Shown: piece by piece, positions 8,466-16,867 of the stretch
Layout of the letters: each line of letters begins with the position of its first letter
How positions within the stretch are numbered: the stretch's first letter is position 1
Assembly: GCF_001613425.1 (NCBI RefSeq)
Contig: NZ_BDCI01000018.1
Location: 1 to 64,000 of the forward strand
Reading direction: 5' to 3'
Length of the DNA stretch: 64,000 nucleotides
Source: Nocardia vulneris
Lineage (GTDB): Bacteria > Actinomycetota > Actinomycetes > Mycobacteriales > Mycobacteriaceae
Translations under genes and position numbers: made by a program
The notes under the pieces: generated by a model
Seen by the model: only the letters and a program-made list of their open reading frames with translations
Told to the model about the DNA's origin: nothing
Databases searched by the model: none

Positions 8466-11447
8466 CTATCGGTCGCCGAGCACGGCGGCCGCGTCTTCCT
8501 CGGTGAGGATTTCGTAGGCGTCCGAGGCCCGGTTGTACCACCAGGTGTCCGGCCCCGGCTCGGGGCGGCCCGCCGCCTGCACCGCGCGGGTGGACGGACG
8601 GTAGGAGGCACTGCGCGGGATCTCGGCCACCACGTGGACCACGTCGGGCCGCTGGTCCGGATCGAGCGCACGCAACGCCTCGGTCACGTCCTTGGGCTCC
8701 AACCGGAATCCCTTGCGCACGCACACCGCGGCGACCGCGATGCAGTTCTTGCCCGTCTCCAGCCCGTACGCGACCTCCATATCAATCGCGGTGACATCGT
8801 TGAGCACGTCGACGATCGGCTGGCCGAACACCGGTCCGCGCGCGGTGTGGATGACGGTGTCCGTGCGGTCGATCAGCCAGTAGTCGCCGTCGCTGTCGCG
8901 GCGGAACAGATTCTCCGTCGGCATCCACGAATCGCCGGGCGCGAAGACGCCGCGCAGCCCGCCCGCGGAGATGTCGATGCCCTCGGACGCTTTGCCGATC
9001 AGCAGACCGACCTCGTTGTCCGCGCAGCGCCGGGCGTAACCGGCCTCGTCGGTCAGGATCTTTTCGGTGACCGGGTCGTAGGCGACCAGTTCCACCCGGG
9101 CGGTGCCGGGGACCGGCCTGCCCTTGCACCCGCGCTTGGCACCCTGCACATTGGCCAGCACCACATCACCCTCGATGGAGGCGTAGAACTCGACCACCCG
9201 CGCCGGATCGAACTGTTCGGTGGTGCGCCGCCACAGCCCCGCGGGCATGCCGGAGCCGATGAACAGCCGGATCGGATGCCAGTGGTGGTTGGCATTCGGG
9301 CCGGGTGCATACGGGCCGGCCGGGAACACCTCGGCGTCGAGGATGTCGCGCATCATCGTCCAGGTGTAGGTGACCACCGTGACGCCGTAGCGGTGCACCT
9401 CTTCGGCGAACCGGGCCGGATCCAGTGAGCGAGCCAGCGCGATCCGGCTGCCGCCCGCGATCGCACCGCCCAGACTGACCAGCAGGCCCGACGAATGATG
9501 CAGCGGCGCAAGGCAGTACACCGTATCCCTGCGGTTCAGGTCGGCGGTGGTCGCGGTGCCGAAGGCCGACAGCGCCCAGCGATGGTTGGTGATGTATTTG
9601 GTCTCGAGCCGGTCGCCGGTGCCGGTAACGAGCACGAACGCCAGCTCCCGGGCGAGCCCGGGGTCGGGCCGATACCAGCCGGGCAGCTTCACCTGCGCGG
9701 GATCGATCTGCTCGAGATCGATCACCTGGCCGTCGGCGGGCAGATCGAGCTGCCTGCTGTCCCCGCCGCCGAGCACCAGCACCCGCGCCCCGGTGCCCGC
9801 CGCGTGCCGCAGGTTCTCCGGGTCCGCGACCACCGTGTCGACGTGGGTCAGTTCCAGCGCGCGGACGAGTTCGCTGCCGGGCGCGAGCAGCACCGCCACC
9901 GCGCCGAGCCGGGACAGCGCGGCGACCGTCGCCAACGCGCTCGGCCGGGTTTCCATGATCACGCCCACCCGCATCGCCGGGCGGATGCCGACCGAGATCA
10001 GCCCGCGCACCACGTTGTCGATGCGCACGTTGACCGCGGCGTTGGTGTGCACCCGGTCATCGAAGAGGAACAGATCCTTCAGCGGGGCGCGCCGGCCCTG
10101 TTCGGCGATCAGCCTGCCGAGCGAGATCCGGGTGTGCGGCTGGATCATGCCGAGCCGGGTCAGCCGGGGCAGTGCCCGCGCGGCCTCCCCCGCCAGCTCC
10201 ACCGAGCCGCGCACGGTGTTGTTCGCGATGCCCTCCAGCGCCTTGCCGACGCCCGCGCCCGCCTCGGCCAGCGAGGCCGCGGTGTGCACCACGCGGGTGG
10301 CCGCCGAACGCGGCCGGTTCGCCTCGACCTGATCGACCATCGGATGGATCTGCGGCGGCAGCAGGGTGTCGCGTTCCAGCCAATCGACCCACTGACGCAC
10401 CAGTGGCCAGGTGTGGTTGGTCGCGGTGCTGCCCGCGACCAGACCGAAATGCCCGGCGACCAGGGTCGCCTCGTAGACCTCCGCGTTCGGCGCGGCGCGC
10501 ACGATGCCCCGCACCGCGCCGGGCTGACCGATGTCGTCCACCTCGCCGACGAACGCGAGGATCGGGCACTTCAGCTCCGCGAGCGAGACCGGGTGATCGC
10601 GAATCACGAAGCCGCCCAACATCAAACGGTTGTGCGCGACGAACTGCTTGAGCAGATCGGCGGCGGCCGGACCGGCATAACCGACCCAGCCGTCACTGTT
10701 CAGGAACCGGCGCTGGCGCTCCTTGGGCAGCAATGCCTCGCGGTCGTGCAGCTGGCGCAGGAAGTCGAGCCTGGCCTTCGCGGTCTTCATCGGATCCAGC
10801 ATCTGGAAACCGATCCGCACCATCGAATCGGTGATCGGCAGCCGGGTCACCACGTGGTCGGCCAGGAAATCGGCGACATCGGAGACCATGCCGTAGGGCA
10901 GGCCGAACGGCATGCCCGCGACGATGTCGACGGGGCTGCCGAACGTCACGATGCTCTGCACGCCCTTGCCATATCGGTAGGCGGCGACCTGGTAAGCGAA
11001 CATGCCACCCTGCGAGTACCCCATCAGGTGCACACTGCTGCCGGTCGCCTCGGTCACCGCGTCGATCGCGCTGCTCACCGCGAGCACGTGATCGGCCAGG
11101 TCGCGTTCCCAGCCGCCCTCTTCTTTCGCGGGCGAGCCGAAATCCACCACCCAGCAGTCGATTCCGCCGCGATGCAGGATGCCGACGGCGCCGTCCTCGG
11201 CGTTCACGTCCCAGATGTCGGCATTCACCATCAAGGGCGGCACGAGCAGGACGACCGGCCGGTTCGGCGTCGTGTCGTCCGGGAAGTAGTGCCGCAGCCG
11301 GTACATGCGCCGGCGCTCGACCACCTCGAACGGGGACGACTCGACATCATGGGTCAACCCGCCGAAGCGGATGACCTCGAGGCCGTTCTGCGCGGTTGCC
11401 ATCAACCGCTGCACCGACCCGACCAAATCCTTCGCGCTGAACTTCAC
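8466..11447 (-). CDS. Fusion of a PHA-synthase-like alpha/beta hydrolase and an acyl-CoA synthetase-like (AMP-binding) domain
   Basis: 993 residues from the GTG at 11447, which has CAGGAG seven bases upstream. Residues about 1-400 form an alpha/beta hydrolase related to PHA synthase PhaC: PVVLLVPPLMVNADIWDV near the start, and a nucleophile elbow GYSQGG with Ser where PhaC has Cys. The rest resembles acyl-CoA synthetases: an AMP-binding loop replaced by a degenerate FVLVTGTGDRLETKY, then FYASIEGDVVLANVQG and the DRTD region. Degeneration of the P-loop-like motif (normally SGTTGxPKG) makes adenylation uncertain. Similar two-domain proteins occur in mycobacteria and nocardiae, annotated as acyl-CoA synthetases. 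It may couple release and activation of a fatty acyl chain in envelope lipid metabolism; that is inference. TAGGGT about 17 bases upstream of the start looks like its -10. Confidence 0.82.
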   Translation of the reverse strand: MKFSAKDLVGSVQRLMATAQNGLEVIRFGGLTHDVESSPFEVVERRRMYRLRHYFPDDTTPNRPVVLLVPPLMVNADIWDVNAEDGAVGILHRGGIDCWVVDFGSPAKEEGGWERDLADHVLAVSSAIDAVTEATGSSVHLMGYSQGGMFAYQVAAYRYGKGVQSIVTFGSPVDIVAGMPFGLPYGMVSDVADFLADHVVTRLPITDSMVRIGFQMLDPMKTAKARLDFLRQLHDREALLPKERQRRFLNSDGWVGYAGPAAADLLKQFVAHNRLMLGGFVIRDHPVSLAELKCPILAFVGEVDDIGQPGAVRGIVRAAPNAEVYEATLVAGHFGLVAGSTATNHTWPLVRQWVDWLERDTLLPPQIHPMVDQVEANRPRSAATRVVHTAASLAEAGAGVGKALEGIANNTVRGSVELAGEAARALPRLTRLGMIQPHTRISLGRLIAEQGRRAPLKDLFLFDDRVHTNAAVNVRIDNVVRGLISVGIRPAMRVGVIMETRPSALATVAALSRLGAVAVLLAPGSELVRALELTHVDTVVADPENLRHAAGTGARVLVLGGGDSRQLDLPADGQVIDLEQIDPAQVKLPGWYRPDPGLARELAFVLVTGTGDRLETKYITNHRWALSAFGTATTADLNRRDTVYCLAPLHHSSGLLVSLGGAIAGGSRIALARSLDPARFAEEVHRYGVTVVTYTWTMMRDILDAEVFPAGPYAPGPNANHHWHPIRLFIGSGMPAGLWRRTTEQFDPARVVEFYASIEGDVVLANVQGAKRGCKGRPVPGTARVELVAYDPVTEKILTDEAGYARRCADNEVGLLIGKASEGIDISAGGLRGVFAPGDSWMPTENLFRRDSDGDYWLIDRTDTVIHTARGPVFGQPIVDVLNDVTAIDMEVAYGLETGKNCIAVAAVCVRKGFRLEPKDVTEALRALDPDQRPDVVHVVAEIPRSASYRPSTRAVQAAGRPEPGPDTWWYNRASDAYEILTEEDAAAVLGDR

Positions 11448-11934
11448 AATCGCTCCTGGCCCTACCCTAGAACGTGGCACACATGACCGGCGCACTCCGC
11501 CGAAAAGGAGTCCCTTCCGGTCCCCGAGAAGTACGCCGACTACATGTTCCGTCGAGCTTCCCACACCAAGTGTCCATTATGTGGCTGCTGTGACCCGATC
11601 CATGCCGGTCGCGCGCCGTTCGCGGCGCGCGAGGGTAGCTATCGCTGCGCGATCTGTACGCCGAATCACCGTTCGTGTACACAACGTTATCCGGCGTTGT
11701 TTCGATCGGTCGCGTGTCGTGACCATCCGAATCACGGCACGGGCATCTGCGATATTCCGCTGCGCGGGCCCGACCGCCCGGACTAAACTCGGGCCGTCTG
11801 GAACACACTGTCGTGTAAGACATTTCGTTCGTCCACCGTAGCTTTCGCGGGTTTCCTGCCCGCTTATTCGTGGTGCAGTAAAGCCGTCTTCGATCTGATC
11901 GTCTCGGTGCCCTATCTCGAGGGGAGGACCACGC
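11448..11934. other. Divergent promoter region between the fusion gene and the encapsulin operon
   Basis: 487 bases with no supportable gene. TAGGGT (complement of 11464-11469) is a good -10 for the minus-strand fusion gene. A short inverted repeat, ACAACG / CGTTGT with an eight-base spacer (11681-11700), could be an operator. The last 50 bases lead into the GGGGAGGA ribosome binding site of the encapsulin gene. Cysteine- and arginine-rich open frames here look like shadows. Confidence 0.45.
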
Positions 11935-13341
11935 ATGACCATCGAAATGCCAGTCCACACGGAAAACAATGTCCGCAAGAGCCTCAGTACCTCCGCCGCC
12001 GCCAAACTGGCGCACACCACCAAATCCGAACCGCAGATGCAGGGCATCAGCTCGCGCTGGCTCACCCGCATGCTGCCATGGACCCAGGTCAACGGCGGTG
12101 TGTACCGGGTGAACCGCCGCCTCACGCACACCGTCGGCAACGGCGAGGTGGAATTCATCGTCGACGGGTCACAGGCGCGCGTCATTCCTTTGGAACTCCA
12201 AGAACTTCCGCCGCTGCGCGGTTTCGACGACGAAGAAGTGCTGCGCGCGCTGTCCGACCGTTTCGAGCAGCGCGATCTGGAACCGGGCACCGTGGTCGCC
12301 GAATTCGGGAATCCGATGCATCAGGTCGTCCTCATCGTGCACGGAAAACTGAGCAAACTCGGCTCCGGCGAATACGGTGAACAGACCAAACTCGGCATGT
12401 TGGCGGGCGGCGATTTCTTCGGCGAACAAACGCTCACCGATCCGGACGCCATTTGGCCGGCCACCGTCAAAACCGTCACGCGGACAACGGTTCTCGTGCT
12501 GCCCAGGCAAGCCCTCGACGAAGTGACCGAGAACGCACCCGCGCTACGCGAGCAACTCTCACGCGTCGCCGCGGTGTCCACCCAGCCGCAGAATCACAAG
12601 GGCGAGGCCGATATCGAAGTCGCGTCCGGGCACGCCGGGGAGCCGATGCTCACCGGCACCTTCGTCGACTACGACTCGGCGCCGCGACAGTACGAGCTCA
12701 GCCTGGCGCAGAGCGTGCTGCGGGTGCACACCAGGGTCGCGGACCTGTTCAACGATCCGATGAACCAGGTCGAACAGCAGCTGCGCCTGACCGTCGAGGC
12801 GCTCTACGAACGCCGGGAGAACGACCTCGTCAACAATCCCGATTTCGGCCTGCTGCACAATTGCGATCTCAAACAGCGCATCGCCACCGAGTCGGGCCCG
12901 CCCACGCCGGACGACATGGACGAACTGCTCAGCATGCGCCGCAGCACGAAACTCTTTCTCGCACACCCGAAAGCCATCGCCGCCTTCGGGCGCGAATGCA
13001 GCAAGCGCGGCTTGTATCCGGATCCGGTGGACGTGGACGGCCACCGCGTGCCCGCTTGGCGCGGGGTGCCGATCTTCCCGTGCGGCAAGATTCCGGTCAG
13101 CGATACCGCGACCACCTCGATCCTGGCCATGCGCACCGGCGAAAAAGATCAGGGTGTGATCGGCCTGCATCAGATCGGCATCCCGGACGAGTACGAGCCC
13201 AGCCTCAATGTGCGGTTCAAGGGCATCGATGACCAGTCGATCATCTCCTACCTGGTCAGCTGCTACTACTCCGCCGCCGTGCTGGTCCCGGACGCGCTCG
13301 GCGTGCTCGACAACGTCCTGGTCGCCCGCCAGGCCGACTGA
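11935..13341 (+). CDS. Family 2B encapsulin nanocompartment shell protein with cyclic-nucleotide-binding domain
   Basis: 468 residues with the Family 2B layout: a flexible N-terminal arm, the start of the HK97-type shell fold (about 38-95), a cyclic-nucleotide-binding insertion (about 97-205, including [20 protein letters not shown] and GDFFGEQTL), then the rest of the shell fold with VYR/DFGLLHN-type segments and a C-terminus ending [10 protein letters not shown]. Such proteins assemble into large cytosolic shells; in streptomycetes this family (older name EshA-like) encloses 2-methylisoborneol synthase. In the insertion, the arginine that usually contacts the cyclic phosphate is not evident: the residues after GDFFGEQTL read [11 protein letters not shown]. 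The ATG at 11935 has a GGGGAGGA site six bases upstream. It heads an operon with the methyltransferase at 13465 and idi at 14334. Confidence 0.88.
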   Translation: MTIEMPVHTENNVRKSLSTSAAAKLAHTTKSEPQMQGISSRWLTRMLPWTQVNGGVYRVNRRLTHTVGNGEVEFIVDGSQARVIPLELQELPPLRGFDDEEVLRALSDRFEQRDLEPGTVVAEFGNPMHQVVLIVHGKLSKLGSGEYGEQTKLGMLAGGDFFGEQTLTDPDAIWPATVKTVTRTTVLVLPRQALDEVTENAPALREQLSRVAAVSTQPQNHKGEADIEVASGHAGEPMLTGTFVDYDSAPRQYELSLAQSVLRVHTRVADLFNDPMNQVEQQLRLTVEALYERRENDLVNNPDFGLLHNCDLKQRIATESGPPTPDDMDELLSMRRSTKLFLAHPKAIAAFGRECSKRGLYPDPVDVDGHRVPAWRGVPIFPCGKIPVSDTATTSILAMRTGEKDQGVIGLHQIGIPDEYEPSLNVRFKGIDDQSIISYLVSCYYSAAVLVPDALGVLDNVLVARQAD

Positions 13342-13464
13342 TGGGGTGCGCCGCCACGCCGACCGGCGGCAGCCGCTACCGCAACACCTGACCACCGCCC
13401 CGACAACCCGAAAGACGCAGTCCCGCAATGTGAGCCCTACCGTGACCAAAGGGGATGATCTCGC

Positions 13465-14337
13465 ATGACCACGCTGAACCCGCACACCGACACCGTGCTC
13501 CGCACCAGCTACCAGAAGTCGGTCGCCGACTACTGGAACAACAACCCGAACGACGACCGGGTGAACACGAAACTCGGTGAGGTGGACGGGCTCTACCACC
13601 ATCACTACGGTATCGGCGCACCTGATCTGTCGGTCCTGACCGGGCCCGAGGAGACCCGGCAGGAACGCATCGTCAAGGAACTGCACCGGTTGGAGACCGC
13701 GCAGGCCGAGTTACTGCTCGACCACCTCGGTGACGTCCGGCCCGGAGACCGGCTGATGGACGGTGGATCGGGCCGCGGCGGGACGAGTTTCATGGCCAAC
13801 CAGCGGTTCGGCTGCGCGGTCGACGGCGTCACCATCTCCGAATATCAGGTGCGCTTCGCCAACGAGCAGGCCGCCGAACGCGGCGTCGCCGACAAGGTGC
13901 AGTTCCACTTCCGGAACATGCTGGAAACCGGATTCGAGCCGTGGTCCAGGCGCGCCATCTGGACGAACGAGACGACGATGTACGTCGACCTGTTCGATCT
14001 GTTCCGCGAATTCGCCCGCCTGCTGGAACCGGGCGGCCGCTATGTCTGCATCACCGGCTGCTCCAACGACCTCACCGGCGGGCGATCGTCGTCGGTCAGC
14101 TGGATCGACGCGCACTACGGCTGCATGATCCATCCGCGCAGCGAATACTTCCGGGCCATGGCCGACAACGGCCTGGTGCCGATCGGGGTCACCGATCTCA
14201 CCGCGGCGACCATCCCCTACTGGGAACTGCGCACCAAATCCGAGCTCGCGACCGGCGTGGAGAAGCCGTTCCTGACCGCGTACAAGGAGGGCAGCTTCCA
14301 GTACCTGCTGATCGCCGCCGATAAGGTAGGCAGGTGA
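13465..14337 (+). CDS. Geranyl diphosphate 2-C-methyltransferase
   Basis: 290 residues, the usual length of GPP C-methyltransferases. The N-terminus has YQKSVADYWNNNPNDDRVN, then LGEVDGLYHHHYGIG, which is strongly conserved in this family. The SAM-binding loop is LMDGGSGRGGTSFMA. The enzyme methylates geranyl diphosphate to 2-methyl-GPP, the precursor of 2-methylisoborneol, in the cytosol. It follows the encapsulin gene after 123 bases with an AAAGGGG site before the ATG, and its stop overlaps the idi start (GTGA). In known loci a terpene cyclase lies between or beside these genes; none is present in this window. An alternative is that a different prenyl diphosphate is methylated. Confidence 0.9.
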   Translation: MTTLNPHTDTVLRTSYQKSVADYWNNNPNDDRVNTKLGEVDGLYHHHYGIGAPDLSVLTGPEETRQERIVKELHRLETAQAELLLDHLGDVRPGDRLMDGGSGRGGTSFMANQRFGCAVDGVTISEYQVRFANEQAAERGVADKVQFHFRNMLETGFEPWSRRAIWTNETTMYVDLFDLFREFARLLEPGGRYVCITGCSNDLTGGRSSSVSWIDAHYGCMIHPRSEYFRAMADNGLVPIGVTDLTAATIPYWELRTKSELATGVEKPFLTAYKEGSFQYLLIAADKVGR

Positions 14338-14906
14338 CCAACTCTGCCGACCAGCCGCTGACCGACCGCGAGGCCCTACTCGTCGAGCTCGTCGACGACT
14401 CGGGTCACGCGGTCGGGACGTGCTCGGTCGCGCTGGCGCACCAGGCGCCCGGCCGGCTGCACCGCGCGTTCTCGGTGCTGCTCTACGACGCGGACGGGCG
14501 GGTGCTGTTGCAGCAGCGGGCGGCGGTCAAGACCCGCTTCCCGGCCCAGTGGGCGAACACCTGCTGCGGGCATCCCGCCCCGGGTGAACCGGTCGAGGCC
14601 GGAGCCGCGGTGCGCCTCGCCGAGGAGATGGGCTTGGCCACCGCGCTCACCGAGGTGGGCGTCTATCGCTACCACGCCGAGGACTCGGCCACCGGACGCG
14701 TCGAATTCGAATGGGACCACGTGCTGGTCGGCAAGCTCACCGCCGGGGCGCCCCGCCCGGACCCGGCCGAGGTCGCCGACTACGCGTGGATCCACCCGGA
14801 GGCATTGCGCGAGAAACTGATCGCCGACCCCGGCAGTTACACGCCGTGGCTCGCGGGCGTCCTCGATGTCGCCGAGCAGGCGGTCACTGGAACGTCGCCG
14901 CGCTGA
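14334..14906 (+). CDS. idi: Isopentenyl-diphosphate delta-isomerase, type 1
   Basis: 190 residues of the Nudix-like type 1 IDI family, interconverting IPP and DMAPP. Landmarks are GRLHRAFSVLLYDADGRVLLQQRA, the catalytic cysteine in WANTCCGHPAPGE, the Nudix-like AAVRLAEEMGL, and VEFEWDHVLVGKL with the metal/proton-handling glutamate. The GTG start at 14334 overlaps the methyltransferase stop by four bases, so it is translationally coupled and belongs to the operon. Its presence indicates a dedicated supply of DMAPP/GPP for the methylated terpenoid. Its 3' end overlaps the convergent secreted-protein gene by 23 bases. Confidence 0.92.
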   Translation: MTNSADQPLTDREALLVELVDDSGHAVGTCSVALAHQAPGRLHRAFSVLLYDADGRVLLQQRAAVKTRFPAQWANTCCGHPAPGEPVEAGAAVRLAEEMGLATALTEVGVYRYHAEDSATGRVEFEWDHVLVGKLTAGAPRPDPAEVADYAWIHPEALREKLIADPGSYTPWLAGVLDVAEQAVTGTSPR

Positions 14907-15408
14907 GCCGGCCGACGCCGGTGCGCAGGCCCGGGCCGAGGCAGCCGCCGATCATCTCGGGGGTCATCATCTCGTAGTCGGCGGTGATCCGGACCGTGCT
15001 GCCCTGGCCGAGTCCGGCCACCACCGCCAGCGGCCCGACGGTCGGCTGCTGCATGGTGACCGGCCATTGGCCCCAGAGCCTGCTCGTCTCCCCGTTCGAC
15101 CACAGCACGTCGACGGTGATCGGCCCGTCCGCCGGATGCATGCAGTCCGAGGTCGCGATGTGCGTGCCTGTGAACGTGCCGCCGGTGATGCCCTCGGGGC
15201 CGCCGGAACAGTCCCGCAGCACGCCGACCGAGGTGAACGTCAGCGTGTTCGGCGACATATCGATCGCACCGTCGACGGCGGTCCAGCGAAAATCGCCGCC
15301 CGCGCAGGTGCCCGCCGGGGGCAGCGCGGACGCCGGGCCCGGGCAGAACGGGCCGAGCAACGTGGCGGATACCGCCGCCGTCAGGGTGAACTTGCTGAGC
15401 AGCAACAC
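14884..15408 (-). CDS. Secreted protein of unknown function
   Basis: 174 residues with a Sec signal peptide: KFTLTAAVSATLLGPF is the hydrophobic core and the likely cut is near ASALPPAG. The mature part has four or more cysteines (GTCAGGDF, RDCSGG, SDCMHP, GGCLGP) that could form disulfides, and a predicted beta-rich character. I do not recognise a named domain. The GTG at 15408 has AGAGGTG upstream. It converges on idi with a 23-base overlap and stands alone. Confidence 0.7.
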   Translation of the reverse strand: MLLLSKFTLTAAVSATLLGPFCPGPASALPPAGTCAGGDFRWTAVDGAIDMSPNTLTFTSVGVLRDCSGGPEGITGGTFTGTHIATSDCMHPADGPITVDVLWSNGETSRLWGQWPVTMQQPTVGPLAVVAGLGQGSTVRITADYEMMTPEMIGGCLGPGLRTGVGRLSAATFQ

Positions 15409-15717
15409 CGCGGCACCTCTTCTCGCGGGCGGACCCCGAGCACCGACCTACCCACCGGTCGCCGATCGGGCTGGACCTTTCGCGGAGCGGGTGGAGCACG
15501 AGCATGACGAGAATCTCATACCGCCCTTGCGGTTTTTATCCCGCCACACGGGCATTGGCGATCGGCCGCCCACAACGGATCAAATGTCTAGATGCGCATA
15601 TCTACGTAGGAGCATGTTCACAATCCTGAGAGAAATCATAGGAACGGCACAGGCTACGACCAGGTCGGTCTTGCATCCTGGGAGCCGTAGCAAGTTGTCG
15701 GCTAAGTGAGGTGCGCA
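15409..15717. other. Divergent promoter region, about 300 bases
   Basis: Separates the secreted-protein gene from the gene at 15718. It is somewhat more AT-rich around 15580-15660. A weak inverted repeat TAGAT / ATCTA (15589-15604) is the only ordered element seen. No gene is supported. Confidence 0.4.
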
Positions 15718-16068
15718 ATGGTTGAAGTCGAGGTCACCGGTACGACCGTGACGATCCAGGTGCTCGGTGGGCATCAGGTCCTCGCGCTACGTGAGCAGAT
15801 CACCTTCGATCTAGCCGATATCACCGCGGTGACCAAGGCCGAGGTGGACCTGCGCCCGCCGTGGCTGCGTACGCCCGGCACCTTCTTCCCCGGCGTGATC
15901 GCCGCGGGCACCTTCCGCGGCAAAGGCCGAAAAGAATTCTGGGACACCAGGTTCGACGGCCGCGCACTGCGCATCGAACTCTCCGGCGCCGCGTTCACCC
16001 GTCTCGTCGTCGACGTGGACGACCCGGACACCGCACTCCACCTGCTGCACACCGCGGTAGCCGCATAA
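15718..16068 (+). CDS. Small protein with a PH-like fold, unknown function
   Basis: 116 residues from the ATG at 15718 (GTGAGGTG upstream). The pattern of short beta-strands, with HQVLALREQITFDLADI, WLRTPGTFFPGVIAAGTFRGKGRKEFWD and LRIELSGAAFTRLVVDVDDP, resembles small actinobacterial proteins with a bacterial PH-like domain, which are uncharacterised. There is no signal peptide or membrane segment. It is monocistronic and followed at once by a strong terminator. Confidence 0.7.
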   Translation: MVEVEVTGTTVTIQVLGGHQVLALREQITFDLADITAVTKAEVDLRPPWLRTPGTFFPGVIAAGTFRGKGRKEFWDTRFDGRALRIELSGAAFTRLVVDVDDPDTALHLLHTAVAA

Positions 16069-16077
16069 CCCCTCCCC

Positions 16078-16114
16078 CCGATGCCCCGCACGCCCCACGC
16101 GTGCGGGGCATCGG
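16078..16114. terminator. Strong bidirectional hairpin terminator
   Basis: Fifteen-base perfect arms (CCGATGCCCCGCACG at 16078-16092 and its complement ending at 16114) with a seven-base loop, between two convergent genes. It can serve both strands. Confidence 0.75.
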
Positions 16115-16129
16115 CATGCTCCGGCCCGG

Positions 16130-16867
16130 TCAGCCCGCGGGACTGCCGAACGAACGGAGCAGTCCCGCATAGGGTTTGGGTGGCGGCGTGGCGAACTCGC
16201 CCCGCCCCGACTTGCGCACTCCCAGGGTGAGCAGCGACTGCACGGTCAGCGTCGCCGCCGCGACGCCGTCCACGACCGGCACCCCGATCTCGGCACTGAT
16301 ATCCGCGCACAGCCGCGCCATACCTGCGCAGCCGAGCACGATGGCATCGCAGCCGTCGGTGTCGACCGCCGTGCGACAGGCCTCGATGACGAGCTTGCGC
16401 GCGTCCGGGTCGGTCTCCAGCGCGAGCACCGGCAGCTCACAGGCGTGGATACCACGGCAGAATCGGTGCCACCCATAGCGTTCCACCAGATCGGCGGCCC
16501 GGCCGACGGTTCGGCTCAGCGTGGTGACCACGCTGAAACCACCGCCGAGGTGACTCGCCGTGGCCATGGCCGCCTCGGCGAGACCGATCACCGGTCCGCG
16601 GGCCAGTTCCCGGGCGGCGTCCAAGCCCGGATCACCGAAGCAAGCAAGCACGTAGCCGTCCACTCCCTCCGCCTCGCCGAGTCGGATGGCGGCGAGAACC
16701 CCAGGGACGCTGAGGGCTTCGTCGTAATGGCTCTCGATCGACGCGGGACCGAGCTCGGCGGTCACCGCGTCGAGCCGGGTGCCGGGCGCGACCACGGCGC
16801 GCGCGCACGGCTCGATCGCGTCGGTCATCGCCCGCGTCGTGTTCGGGTTGATCACCCGGATCCACAT
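16130..16867 (-). CDS. Asp/Glu/hydantoin racemase family protein
   Basis: 245 residues. IRVINPNTT at the N-terminus and the two cysteine motifs VLACFGDPGLDAA and AIVLGCAGMA are hallmarks of hydantoin/allantoin racemases, which use two cysteines for proton exchange. The ATG at 16867 overlaps the stop of the upstream permease (ATGA), showing coupling. With the NCS1 permease this suggests import and racemisation of a hydantoin or allantoin-like compound as a nitrogen source. No hydantoinase or carbamoylase is in the window, so the pathway is incomplete here. Confidence 0.85.
   Translation of the reverse strand: MWIRVINPNTTRAMTDAIEPCARAVVAPGTRLDAVTAELGPASIESHYDEALSVPGVLAAIRLGEAEGVDGYVLACFGDPGLDAARELARGPVIGLAEAAMATASHLGGGFSVVTTLSRTVGRAADLVERYGWHRFCRGIHACELPVLALETDPDARKLVIEACRTAVDTDGCDAIVLGCAGMARLCADISAEIGVPVVDGVAAATLTVQSLLTLGVRKSGRGEFATPPPKPYAGLLRSFGSPAG

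Noticed and set aside
9495-11486. 663-codon plus-strand frame opposite the fusion gene
   Set aside because: His/Arg/Gly-rich antisense shadow; the minus-strand protein has recognisable domains.
11681-11700. ACAACG / CGTTGT inverted repeat before the encapsulin operon
   Set aside because: Six-base arms with an eight-base spacer are too common by chance in this genome to be listed as an operator; mentioned only as a possibility.
11544-11786. 80-codon cysteine-rich frame in the divergent region before the encapsulin gene
   Set aside because: CPLCGCC looks zinc-ribbon-like, but there is no ribosome binding site, the rest is Arg/Pro-rich, and it lies where two promoters are expected.
13429-13466. 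Twelve-codon frame just before the GPP methyltransferase, overlapping its start
   Set aside because: Could be a leader peptide, but its length and composition give no support beyond chance, and a ribosome binding site for the main start is present.
15589-15604. TAGAT / ATCTA inverted repeat
   Set aside because: Arms of five bases; not distinguishable from chance.
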